Below, piece after piece: positions 11,135-23,641 of a stretch of DNA of 64,000 nucleotides. The notes beneath the pieces are model-generated. The model worked only from the letters and a program-made list of their open reading frames with translations. It ran no database searches and was not told the DNA's origin. Each line of letters opens with the position of its first letter. The first letter of the stretch is position 1. Made by a program: the position numbers and the translations under genes. The DNA comes from Cucumis sativus (taxonomy: Eukaryota; Streptophyta; Magnoliopsida; Cucurbitales; Cucurbitaceae), in assembly GCF_000004075.3 (NCBI RefSeq), contig NC_026658.2, positions 744,001 to 808,000 on the forward strand. The letters are read 5' to 3'.

Positions 11135-14100
11135 TTGCATACATTTTTTCTAGAATAAACCGGTACTTTAAAGAGAGAGAATTCAAAATACGCTGCAGTT
11201 TTAATCTGAAGCTGTGTGTATTCCCAGTTGTTGCTTCAGCAACAATAGAAATCTGAGTTTTTTCGCTCTTAATTAAGATCCAACAGGTATGTCTTCTTTT
11301 GGAAGATGCAAATCCTTTTAGGCTTTTACCAAATAATTGGAGGCTTCTTGATTCTTTACCATGACCCAGGTGGTAGTACAATAACACACACCCCCTTTTG
11401 ATCTTAATATATAATTTAAGAAACTTGCTGAATTCACTCTCTTTATTAGCTCTTCTATTACAAATCTTGTTTACTTTATTATTGCAATTTGCAATATAAT
11501 CTTTTCTCTGTCCACTAGACCTCGATACCTTCTGTAAGCCTTTTTTGGGATTTCTTTTATAAGTTGCTTGGTTTTAGTACCTATATGTGGAGAGAATCAA
11601 CCTTTAATTTTGAATTTGATAATATAAGTATCATAGTAGTCGAGTTATAGTCATTTGGGCTCTGAAGAGTGAAAGCTAATTTGTTTGGAAGGCAGATTTA
11701 GGCAATTTTAAAGGTGTGTTTAAATTCTAATCATATTCAGCTCTAGAAAAGAAAAACCTAGGTCAATACAGATCGAGTTGGAGTGCATTTTAAAGGAAAT
11801 ATGGCTTAAGCATGAGATAATTGTATAATAATAAATCTAATTTCAAACCTAAAGGGGAGGTTTGAGACGATGACTATGTAGGCTATAATTATTACATTTT
11901 CCTCGATCAGTTATAGGAAACACTATTTTAAAACACACAATTTATCACATTTTTTTACAATTTTACATTTATCGAATATTGCTTGATTCTCTTTCCTCCA
12001 TCTTTTTTTTTTCTTTGATCATCCACTCTACCATTCTCATTAATTCCCACTTTCCTTTTTCTTCCTTTCTCTGACACCCCCCTCTCTCTCGACGGTGACT
12101 GCCTTCCTATTTTCATTCAAACTAACATCTCTCCATTCAATCTGTGTTGTAGTAGACTATGGACGCAATCGGTTTGTAGTTTCTTTTTAAAATAATACTC
12201 AACTTTCAAACGATTGCATTAGTGTCAATGACATTTCAAAGAATAAACAAAAACAGGTCTTTTACTCTTAGAAAAAAGTAATTTGAACATATATAGATAC
12301 TTCCATTTTGCATAAATGATCCAATTTTTACACCAATTATCTCAGCAAGTAACCAAAGTTTAAAATATAAAAATATTTTAAAATCTCAAATTTCCAAATC
12401 AAAATGTCCATTTATGACACGACAAAAGTCGAAATTGGAATCAAAATGATAGACAAAGTTTTGGTTACTTCAACTAAGAAAATATTGAAGAAGATATTTG
12501 AAAATAGAGAAGGGTTAACTCTTATTTTGAAAGGTTAAAGCTATTAATACCATTTTTGAAAGTTCGGTCATTATTTTAAACAAAGTGCTAGCCGTTTTAG
12601 TTGCATCTTTTGTTTATTTCTCAATCCCAAACTCAAAATCCTCTGCTCACTTCCATGAATTTAACAATTCAGGTGGGTGAAACCCATTCTAATACTCCTA
12701 CTCCCACTTAAAATTTTGTCATACACACACGTGCGCGTATATACAGCCATAATTTTTAAATTTGAAGTTCAATCACTTGTATATTAATTTAGTTGACTAT
12801 GGAAGGAGTAGTCATATATCTTATAAACATGGCAAGTTCCTTATAATTTTTTTTTATTCAATGTGAAATTTTGAACACACCCATTCAAGATGAAATTTCT
12901 TTGGTTTCACTATTTTTTATGTATTGGATTGAATACATGTATGAGTTTAATGAGCTCTAATGATATTCGATAACTACGAGGTTCTATCTTAAATATATCT
13001 TACTAAGATGGTGAGATTTCTCGACTCAACTTTTGAATGTGTGATTAAAGGGAGAAAGAGGTAGAAAGGAAAATGTTAAATATAATAATAATAATAGCAT
13101 AGTGACCAATAATGCTATCAAATGCAACTCTTTGAAGCAAAAGAATTTAAGAATGATCAAAACATACATAGTTTAACGACATACTAGCTAAGCAATCAAG
13201 AAATCAACGGTTCAAAGGGAAAATACTTCAAAGAGTATTAGATAATGATATTGACTCAAATAAAGCATGAATTAAATCTTAGCGATTAAAAGTGTAATTC
13301 TTACTTGAAACATGCTTTTTTTTAGTATGAGCTGGACGTCAAAGTCAATTACATATTTGTAATAACAATATTTTGAAATCTGAATATGACAGTATACTAT
13401 AACTTTATCTTTTTCTCTTTTGTAGAATTAGAAATTGATAGACAACAGAATAACATATTACCTAAATAAAACAAGCATTATCACCTTATTAGAAAAAGAA
13501 ATCTTGAAGAGTAAGAGAATACCTAAAAACTAAAAAAAATATAAAAAAAAATGAAACTTTTGGGAGCTTCAATTGATTCTTTTAAAAAGGAAATATGTGA
13601 ATTATTTATTAGAGATATACATTTTAAACTAGTTGAGCATTATAAAGTTGATCGATCTTTGTTTTCTTTTTCTTTTTAATATTTTTTTAGAGCTCAAACA
13701 CAACTTTTAATTGTGAATTTCTTACCTCGTCATCTGATCTAAAAGTTTAGGATTAAAGATAAATTAAAATTATATTATTATCGTTTTACTAAAAAATTAG
13801 ATAAAGGTAATTATCATGATTATTCCTTTATTTTTATAATTTTCCTTTATAAATTCAGTGGTTAGATTAAAATGCTTTATCGATTTATGAACTAAAATTA
13901 AAAAGATTCATAAAATCAAATAGACTTGGTGAATATTCATGGGCAAGTTTGTATTTAAGTAGTGATTAGTAAAAAATGTAGATAGTTTTTCTCAATTTTA
14001 GTCTCTCTAAAGAGAAAAAGAATAATTACATTAACCAATAAAAACTAAAATAAATATTATTTCATGTTATAAATTCATCATTTTTTGAATTAATAATAGT

Positions 14101-17100
14101 TAAAATTTATCGTAAAGAATAGTATATAAATATACAATAAAAAAACGTGTATTCTCTTACTACCGCTGTGAATATTTGTAAAATAACGAGAAAGAAGAAC
14201 AAAGTTGTCACGATCTTACAACTATAACTCCTGGACATTTTTTTATTTGAAAAGATGTTTTTCCAACTACGATTTTAATCTTCATTCTCAAGATGGCTTA
14301 AATCTTAAAGAGAAAAAAAACAAAATTAAAGATTTTTTTTAAAAAAATAAAGACAAATTATTTACTCTCGTTATAACAAAACCACTCAAAGACAACTTTT
14401 TACCCTTACTATTTTTATGAAATATAAATATTTTGTTAAATTTTTATTTTTCTTTGACAAATTTTCAACTTCTCTTTTACTCTTTTTAAGAAAAGCGATT
14501 TTTTATTGAATAATTATTTAAAGTAGAAAGAATTATTTAAAAAAAATATTTCAACACACTTTACCATCAAAATTGGCATCATGGAGGAGAACATACAAGA
14601 GATACCCATCTAAGAAAGAAACTCCTAGAAACTAAAATGGAAACTTTAGAAAATATGAAACTTTTGAAGAAAATACTTGATTCCATTAGAATCATTTTTC
14701 CAACAAAAGAAAAATTATTTAAAAACAAAAGCAAAATTTTAGACTCTTAAAAGAAAAAAAAAATGTTTATACTAAAGTGTTTTTAACTATTTCCCCCCCT
14801 TTTTTTTCTTAATTTTTAAAAAAATCTAGTGGGAACTTTTTATTCCTTTCCTTTCTCTCCAAATATTTAATATTTGGAACAACTTCCAAGAGCACTAAAT
14901 ATTAACAAATATATATATATATATATATAATATAAAGAAAAATAATTGAATAATTATATATATATATATATATTTTGAAGTAGAATATAATTTATTTCCC
15001 TCTTAAAGAGGGTATTAAATTTTTGTTGCAATTAGCACATTACATTAAAAAAATTTATTCTTAAAGCAATTAGGTTATAGTTTAATTTAAAGGACAAAAC
15101 CCAACCCCATATCAATCTGACAAGACAAAAAGAAGTTAATTATTGATAATCAATTCCTTAATATATCTTCTGAAAGTATGTGTTATTCATTTGGTTAATT
15201 TAATATAGAAGAACCATTAGAGAAAAAATAATAATAATTAATTAGTTTAGTTCCATTGATTAGACTAAAAGTGCTTCTTTATCTTATGCTCAATCTTTCT
15301 CTTTAAACAATATTTTTATTCTACTAATCTCAAAACCATTGGAGCTGCCCATTGCTTAATTAAACTTCTAATTTACTTTACAACTTTATTAATGTTCAAG
15401 TTATTTATACTTCCCCTTCTACCCTTCCCTAGCAAGTAGCAACAACTATACATCATTATTTTTTTTTACTTCAATCACAATTCTCCACTTAACTAAACCC
15501 CAAATAATTCCTTTTTCTTTTTACTTTTTCATCAACCATTAAATTAATGTCATCCTTAAAACTATGTTGTTAAAAAAGTTGGTGAGACAAAGTAACAATT
15601 CACCTTGAAATCTACTTCAGAATAACCTCTATTCATCTGTATTAAACTACAAAATCAATGAGCTAAAAATAAGGCATCAAGATGTTAAATCCACCTAGAA
15701 ATATTGTGTGGTCTACTTAGAAGAACACTCGCCTCTACCCATAAATCTTGAAGAAAAAGATACTTAAATTCGGGCTAAAATTTAGGATAGAGAATAAAGA
15801 GTTAAATAACAAGTTTAATATCTTAATTTTCAAGTTTGTCTCGTCTCAAAACTTTAAAAATTTTCTAATGAGCTTCTAAACTTTCAATTTGGTCCATGAA
15901 CCTCAAATGGTGATTCCTTGATCTTTTTCGTAAAATTAAAAGTTTAATGATTTATTAGACAAAAATTCAATTTTAAGTATAATACGTTCATCACTTGAAA
16001 AAGAATGACTATGTAGAGTTCTATTAAACCCAAAATTTAAAATTGCACGATAACATTTTTAAAGTTGAAAGATTAAACACAAGATGGAAAGATAGGTATC
16101 CTATTTAGATACTTGTTGAATTTCAAGAATATATCAGAAAGTTCTAACAACCAAACTTGTAATCAAATAAATTTATGGGGAAAGTACTTAGCTGTGGTTC
16201 ACAAATGTCTAGTCCAAAGGATTTGCACCAGCTTCTTGCCTAGTGATATTATGCTTTTCACTTTACCTAGTCTAGCTAGAGACTCTACACAAGGAGAAGT
16301 TAGAACAAAAAAGAAAAAAGAACATACTTTAGTTAGAGATCCTCCACCCCAAATGAGAGATGGGGTTGGGAGTCTCTTGCATGCTTTTCATTCAACTTAA
16401 AAGGTCGAAATAGAAAAATGAAGATAATTTGGGTTGCATTGCATTAGTTACAAAAATCTGAAAAAGGTTCCATCTTTTGGTTCTAAACTACATAAAACTT
16501 TTCTTATTGAGCTCAAATGCTCATCCCCAATGAGGCAAAAGAGAACAAGAACAAGAAAAAGGAAAAGGAAAAATAGGGGAAAGGAAGGAAGAAAAATTAC
16601 ATAATGAAGTATAATAATGTGCAACAAAGATTAGTGCCAACAGCATATGTTGTTCCTTGTTAAAAAAATGAGCCCACAATTAAGCACAAACCAATTCTAT
16701 AATCAAGTTGGATTATCTCTCCATTTTAAAGGGTGGGGTGGAGAAGGAGGAGTTGACAAACAGAAAAGTTTGCTCTTTCCATAAAGGAAGGAAAAGTGCT
16801 CAAACATTGACCAAGAGAGAAAAGTAGATGCTTCAATTGTAAATTTTTTAAGAAAAACCAGTCACAGCACGCCACGTCATCTTTTTTGGGTTTGCTTTTC
16901 TTTCTTTCTTCTAATCAATTTTGTTTGGTCAACCAGAAAATTGATGTAGATTCTTCTTTGCCATGCACTCATAAGTTGGCTTTTATTTTCTAAGAGATAG
17001 TTGAAGTTAAAGCTCTCAAAATAAGAGCATTTTTTACAGCCAAATGTCAGAATTTTCTGTGATAAAGTTTTCCCTCTTCCATAGGTTACCTAAGTTTGCA

Positions 17101-18840
17101 ATTTTTCTAAAGAAAGTGTGTTAAGTTCAACTGCAATGAAGGCTCCAACCCTACCACTATTCTTTAATCAGTAAAGCCACAAAAGGAGGGGGAAAGGATA
17201 GGAATGAAGATAATTTTATCAGAGATATCTCATCTCATTGCAAAATGCCTACACTGTAGAGTTGAAGTTGCATCATATTGGTTCTGACTAAAAGTTAGTG
17301 GTGTAAGATTGACTGAGACCTTTTACCTAACCTCTGTGTAGCCACTTAGTGGTGAGTGTGTTGTCAAATTGATCTTGTTGAGCTAAGAATCTATTCCTCA
17401 GAACCAAACATTTATATTCCTTAATGCTGCTATCAGAAACTCCTCCATAAGAAACTCACCCAAAATGATCCTGAAAAGTTTCAACACAACAGTGAGAACA
17501 TTAATGTATTGGCCATGAAATTGTAGAATTTAGATGGTTCATATTGTCTCCATGTCGTCCTTAAGGTATAAGTGAGAAGTTTCTTTTTCATTGTTTCATA
17601 CCAGAGAAAAAGATGTTGTTCTTGTAGACTTTAAAGTTAGGTAAAAGTAATAGATGAACATATTTCTAAACCCAAGTGGCATTTTGAGTGAGGATTTTCC
17701 TAGTAAATGAGGTTCTTGTAGCAAGAAAAGAAGTAGATTGAGTGATTAGAAGAATTAGGCAATATAGAAAAGACTAAGGAGACGAATCAAATATAATGAT
17801 TGAAATCTATACTTTATCTGTTCATTATCTTTTATTATGTACAGGAAATTGGGGGAAATTTTTTGATTTGGTAACCTTTATTGGGGGAGGACCATGTTGA
17901 AGAGCTTTGTATCTAATTAAGTTTTGCTAAAGATATAGCAAATCTACTAGCTGTAGAACAAGTACTTTTGTCTCCCTCCATGAGCCACAGATTTGAATGG
18001 ATGATTTAAGTTACGTTTTTCAGCTGCATAATCATACCAATCAATAGAAACTAGAGGATAACAATTCCAATCCCCTGAAAGATGATATAATGATTTGATT
18101 CTGCTGAATTTGTTGTCAATATGGTGGCCGTGTGTGCACAGATACAAACAAAAGTAGTCTTTGTAGTGGGTCTCAGAGCAATCAAAATACAATGAACTGG
18201 CAAGCAGAAGAGAAGAAAGAGCAGAGAAAAAGTTGAAATGCTTTTTTAATGTGCATGATTCCACTTAAGACATACAGGTTGGTAACCACATATGGACAAT
18301 TATAGTATAAAAATATAAATGAAGAATATAAGATAAAATTACTTAGCACTGCAAATTTAGATATTTCTTCCTAGCTTAAATTAGATAGATTGGACACTCG
18401 AACCAACTTCACTTTCTGGTTAATGGTATCAATCAGAAATTCATTAAAAATGATTGATAAGAGATATTTCCTTCGACATACTGAGGGGTTATTCTTTGTT
18501 ATTTCTAGTAATATTCTTGAAGTTTGTTATTGGATTTGCTTTATTTTCTGGCCGCTGCCCAGTGTCCACAAGCATAGATTCTCTCTATTTTGCATATCCA
18601 GAGCTCTCTCTCCTAGCTGGGAGGCTTGCGGATGGATGAAGGTGCTCTGCCTGCTGGGATTCTTTGTGTTTCTTAAAAAGATTTCCTGCTTTTGTCCTTG
18701 TCTTTACTTCTCCTTTTCACAGATGCCTCTCCCTTTCTGAGTTTCTTGGCTATTTGGTGCAATGTGCAGCTGGTGTACACACCACACTAGCATAGTGATT
18801 CATATTCTCCCACATTTTATTCCACTTTCACATCACCAAA
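11135..18840. other. Gene-poor AT-rich region
   Basis: About 7.7 kb without a supportable gene. The first few hundred bases are probably the COX5b 3' UTR. TA microsatellites lie at about 14911-14930 and 14953-14973. About 15830-16080 holds phrases such as ACTTTCAATTTGGTCC, typical of decayed dispersed plant repeats. Between about 16.8 and 18.8 kb the base composition is less extreme, and this part may include distal promoter of the next gene. Open frames at 16113-16400, 17947-18264 and 18390-18740 show no family signature. Confidence 0.55.
14911..14973. repeat. Two TA dinucleotide microsatellites
   Basis: TA runs of about 20 bp each, separated by about 25 bp of other AT-rich sequence. Confidence 0.9.
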
Positions 18841-18844
18841 TTGG

Positions 18845-18853
18845 CTATAAATA
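18845..18853 (+). promoter_or_regulatory. TATA box of the thioesterase-like gene
   Basis: CTATAAATA lies about 110 bp before the start codon at 18964, leaving room for a leader of roughly 80 bp. It matches the plant TATA consensus well. Confidence 0.75.
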
Positions 18854-18963
18854 GACAATTTTCATTGTTGTTTTTCTACATCCCAGCATATTACACTTCT
18901 GGCTCATTGCATATACTCGCAACTCACAAGTGCCTCTTAAGTGCAGTTCTTACAACTTTCAAC

Positions 18964-19059
18964 ATGAGCTACTCACATTCTAATATCAGCTCTGGTCTGT
19001 CTACTTTTCACATTCCTTCTCATTTCTTTTTCCATCTACAGCCATTTTGCTTGAAGTCT

Positions 19060-19092
<33 letters not shown>

Positions 19093-20773
19093 TGTTAACC
19101 AACAAAGTACCAATCGATGTCCCTCTTAGTGCTCCATTTAATGAATGGATTAGTTGTTTTCATTATCTCTAACTGTTCGTGATTCAGAGAAGTTACACAT
19201 TCTGTGATCAAACTGCAGGTAGTAGATCATCAGCAAGAAGGTCATTAGAGTTTGGAAGGACACATGTTGTGAGGCCCAAAGGAAAACACCAAGCCACTAT
19301 TGTTTGGTTGCATGGCCTTGGTGATAATGGCTCTAGGTAATGCCCCTTTTGTCTCCCTAAATGCTCAAACTTCATATAAAGGATTTGTGATGGCCTAGAA
19401 AACCATTCAAGTTCTTCTCTTCATATAAGAATCTGAGTTATCTGAAACTGTAAAGTGCCATACTCAAAGAATCCAGCATATTTGAAAGTGTTTTGAATGA
19501 GCTTAAATGAAGCTAGCATAGGACTAAGGTTTCTTTTTCTAACATGAAAAGCAGAGAAACTTGTGACTGTCTACGTTGGATGTTTATTTCACTAGCTTGC
19601 CATCAACAGTGGACAGTGATATTCCTTTCCCTTTTGCAAAAAGTACTTTTTACCTTCTTTAAGAAGGGTTTCTTGCCGACCTTTGTTTCCTAAGCCAAAC
19701 GAAAAAGGGAAAAGGTGATCTCAGAATGTCAACAAGTTCATATTCTTCCCTTGAGTTTCTCACTTGAATGAAATGTGAAAAAGTAAGGGCACAGTAGAAA
19801 TTGCAAATAAAGGTTGAACTTTCTCTTTCAACTTGTCTGATCGCTGAAGTTTATTTGAAAACCAAGGTTTGGAAAAGGTGTACATCAGACTATTTTACAT
19901 TTTTACATGGTTCTCCAGACAAGATAGGGCCCTCTATAGTACTTTCCTTTTTTCCTATATATTCCATTATGGATTTTCTTTTCCCTTTTCCAACCAATTT
20001 CATATTTAAATACCGGAATCACTTGCTAAACCATGTAAATTGAAAAGACAAATAAGGGTTTACTTTTATATGAAATATGATCAATCATGCATCCTGACAT
20101 CCCAGTTCAAGATTGCTGAGAGTTGTAAACTTTTCCAAGAACGTGTCTTAGTGGTTCTGCGCTTTAATTTGAAGATATTTTTGTAAATAACCCATCTAAT
20201 AATTTCTGCTTCCTTTTGTTCTCTATTTAACTGCAGCTCTTCTCAGCTCCTGGAAACCCTTCCTCTTCCAAACGTAAGAAATATAATCTTATACCATCAA
20301 ATGAACATGCCTTCATGTTTAGCTTACACTCTAGGCTTCTTTCCCATACTAATCACCATTTCTTTTAAATATGTAGATCAAATGGATTTGTCCAACTGCT
20401 CCAACTAGACCAGTATCTCTACTCGGAGGCTTTCCTTGCACTGCATGTTAGATCGATAACCATCTACTTTTTTCATTTTTTTCCCTTTCCTAGGCCCATA
20501 TCTACTTCAGTGGTTTATTAATAACAAATATTGTCTAAAACTGTTCCATGTGACTCTTATCAGGGTTTGATGTGGGAGAGTTTTCAGAAGAAGGTCCAGA
20601 TGATTGGGAAGGTCTTGATGCCTCAGCTGCCCATATTGTAAACTTACTGTCTGCAGAGCCATCTGATGGTAAGAGAGTTATTTGCATCTTAAGCTGCTAA
20701 ATATATTAAGTGCATACTAAAGCCAAAATAAAAGAAACTTCAAGACAACCAAAACTTTTAACAATCTGGGAAT

Positions 20774-20814
<41 letters not shown>

Positions 20815-21905
20815 TATTTGCTCCTCAACTTGATGGAGAATAAATTTCTTTACTTCAATTATTTGTGGCAGTAAAAGTTGGGATTGGAGGCTTCAGTATG
20901 GGAGCTGCAATGGCACTTTACTCCGCAACCTGCTGTGCTCTTGGAAAATATGGAAATGGAGTCCCATACCCCATCTTCCTAAGGGCAGTTGTTGGACTTA
21001 GTGGCTGGCTTCCTGGGTCAAGGTATGTTGTTTGGGAAAGAATTCTCAATGAACAATAAGTGCTCATATAGAAACAAATAATATACTGTATATGACATAC
21101 AGGAGCTTAAGGAACAAATTTGAAGCATCACACGAGGCTACAAGGCGAGCGGCATCGATTCCTATCCTACAGTTTCATGGAACAGGTGGGTGTCTAAAAC
21201 CTTAAGCTAATGTTTTTGTTATTGTTACTGTTTTCAACTGACTTGAAGAATAATTCACTTAGCTTTCTTGCATACAAAGATAACTTTAAATTGAAGATTT
21301 CAACCATCAGAATACACTTTTTTTTTCTTCTGACAAACTGAATGACTTCACTAACTCAGCATTTGTTAAGCAAGCATGAATATATTCTGCAGCCATTTCC
21401 TTTCAGGATTTTAAAACTTTAGCAACTTGCGTAAAAGACATTGATTCTCAACAGTTTCAAAAAGGATCGTTTGAAAAAAGAAAGAACTGTTCAGGAAACC
21501 AATTTGAAAAGGGGCTAAAAAAACAAACTCACATTTTTCAACCATTTCATGACAGAACAACTCTGATATAACATTTTAAGTTTCCCCTTTTTGGGTTTGT
21601 TTGATGAATCATTCTTATCAATTATTATAAAAAAAAAATGCAGCTGATGAGGTAGTAGCACTCAAGTATGGAGAGAAATCAGCCCAGACCTTGACCTCAG
21701 CTGGGTTTAGAACACTCGTTTTCAAAAGCCAAGAAGGGTAATGCTCTATTTTAATCAAAATAATCAAAACAGACAAAAATGAAAACGGCTAAAAGGGTTT
21801 TGATTGGTACTTGTTTGCAGGATGGGGCATTACACAATCCCAAAAGAGATGAATGAAGTCTGCAGTTGGCTAAACTCAAGGTTGGGGCTTGAGGGCTATC
21901 GCTGA
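18964..21905 (+). CDS. Acyl-protein thioesterase/carboxylesterase-like alpha/beta hydrolase
   Basis: Nine exons, 18964-18994, 19219-19336, 20237-20273, 20377-20446, 20564-20668, 20872-21022, 21103-21185, 21644-21737 and 21821-21905, keep phase throughout and give 257 residues. The family pattern is complete: TIVWLHGLGDNG, the nucleophile elbow GFSMG with Ser129, HGTADEVV with Asp200 and GMGHYT with His233. The family hydrolyses thioester- or ester-linked acyl groups, in animals and yeast including protein S-palmitoyl bonds. The substrate here is unknown, and there is no signal peptide, so it is probably cytosolic. The remembered Arabidopsis relatives are At3g15650 and At5g20060. One oddity is that the exon 2/3 join reads NGSSSSQ, where relatives have Trp after NGSS. 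The first exon is only 31 bp. Confidence 0.93.
19061..19090. repeat. Poly-T run of 30 bases
   Basis: An uninterrupted run of T in intron 1 of the thioesterase-like gene. It could be the tail of a lost minus-strand retroposon, but nothing else supports that. Its exact length is prone to sequencing error. Confidence 0.9.
20777..20810. repeat. AT dinucleotide microsatellite
   Basis: About 17 TA units in intron 5 of the thioesterase-like gene, about 60 bp before the next exon. Likely polymorphic in length. Confidence 0.9.
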
Positions 21906-22690
21906 GAATTCTTGAATACTCCATTTTTCAATGGTGTAAAGCTGAGAAGGAAGAGGACAATAAAGTTTTTTTTTAAACAAAAGTAAAGCTTATGCTCTTG
22001 GTTGATTAGGCTATGGTAGAAATATGGGACATTGGGGCTTTTGTTGTAGAGAAAGAAACTTCCTAATTCCCTTTTAAAACTTCTCTGTTCTCAATAAAGT
22101 TTTAGATTAGTTCCATTTTATGAAATATGTAAAAGTTTGTAGTTGTAGCAGTGCCAATAGTTGAGCTAATTTTCACTTCAAATTTCTTTTGTTTCTTTCT
22201 AGTATTACTATGGTTATGAATATGAATTTCTTTTTCCTTTTCTTTATTTTCTTTCCATTTCATTTTGTTGCTAATAGTAATGTCTAAAACTCTTCTCCAT
22301 TGCTTCAAGAAGTATATTAAGGTTTGATGTCTCTTAACTACGGGGTTGATGAACTTCTTTAGCTAAATAGTGGTAAACTTTACAACTTCATATTCTATAT
22401 TCTACGACTCTTTAGATCAAACATATCTTGATCTTGATGGTTTACCATTTAAATTTAGTTGATAGAGATTGGATAGTTAAATTTAAGTTGAGGAAAGGTT
22501 TGGAATTTAAAATATTAATGAGTAAATAAGAAGAAAACAATAAGATTCAATATAAATTTAAGTTAGTGTAGTTTTTTTAAACAATAGAATTACGTTAAAC
22601 ATTTTCGAGTAGAATAAAGTGATAGAGAGGGGTCTCTCACTCATGAACATGAATATTTATTTTAATTATTTTCACATTTTAAACGTGGGC
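21906..22690. other. 3' UTR and intergenic spacer
   Basis: The thioesterase 3' UTR probably runs to about 22100, where an AATAAAGTT polyadenylation-like signal lies at about 22093. The remainder is AT-rich with no gene seen. Confidence 0.5.
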
Positions 22691-23640
22691 TGATCGGGTT
22701 TCTGGGATCTTCTTCTCCCACCTTAGAAAATATCTCAACCACTCTCCCTCTATCAATCTCCAGCCTGACGCCCTTCGCCTCACCTCAGACTAGTTGTCGC
22801 CGCACGTCCTGCTTCCGGTGTCGTCCTCCCGCTGCCGCCGCTCGCCACATTTTCAGTAGTGGGTAAATTTTGGTGTTTTCTTATAAATTCTTTCTGGAAT
22901 GTTTTTTAATACCCACTAAGATTTGGTTTGATGGTTTGGATTAAGCCACATTTGGTCAAAATTTATTTGGAGACCGTTACATTTTATTTTGTGTTTCGGA
23001 ACTAGGGAGCTAAGTTTGATTATGGTTGTGTTAGGGGCTTTGATCCAAGATTACTAAATATTTTGGCTGAATTTCGAGGTAGGTAGCTTTACGCTTGTTG
23101 GATATTATATTAAACTGAATGTCCGTGACCAAGAATCCTTGTTGTTGATTTAAGCTTTTGGTGATTTAGGATGATATTCATTTACATACGATGATATGTT
23201 GTGAGACCCCTTATGCCATGCACGATGTATGTTAGTTCAATTAGTGACAACTGTCCTCCTACCCGTAGCTATGCACACCATACAAAGGTTTGTGTTCCTT
23301 TGGTTCACATGATAACAGTTCACCAGATTGTACATCTCATCTACCGTATGACTGGTTTCATTGTTCACTCAGATGACCTTACATGTTACAATTAGGTTCC
23401 ACTAGTTACAGACATTCAGTTGCATCTGCTTTCATAGACCGACTCCAGTAGTGGAATTATGAGCAATTCGTGACTTACTGAATATATTTATTATCCTTGC
23501 AAATAGTTTCCAAAATACCCTACATTTTGCTAATATTTTGAACAAGAATCCTATTTCTGCATTTAATCCGTCTGGAAGAAATTGATAATACATCATTTTC
23601 CATTCTCACAAGGGTTGATTGAAGCGTTGAAATAACATAC
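22691..23640 (+). promoter_or_regulatory. Probable 5' leader and leader intron of the GDSL esterase
   Basis: A C-rich island at about 22735-22860, against an AT-rich background, looks like a transcribed leader. It ends at a good donor (GTGGGTAAAT near 22860), and an acceptor-like CTCACAAG lies near 23605-23612, about 30 bp before the start codon. This suggests a 5' UTR intron of about 750 bp. The block at about 23180-23460 differs in composition from its surroundings and might be an inserted repeat that I cannot name. Confidence 0.45.
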
Positions 23641-23641
23641 A

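Noticed and set aside
16113-16400. 95-codon open frame on the plus strand
   Set aside because: No domain, no plausible start context, low complexity and no splice partners; it lies in a gene-poor repeat-bearing stretch.
18390-18740. 116-codon open frame, and possible hairpin (miRNA-like) near 18540-18700
   Set aside because: The open frame has no ATG-based start and no family signature. Trial pairing of the GC-richer segment gave only short stems, and no known plant miRNA sequence was recognised.
23180-23460. Possible inserted repeat in the GDSL leader intron
   Set aside because: The composition differs from its surroundings, but no terminal repeats, polymerase III boxes or coding motif were found.
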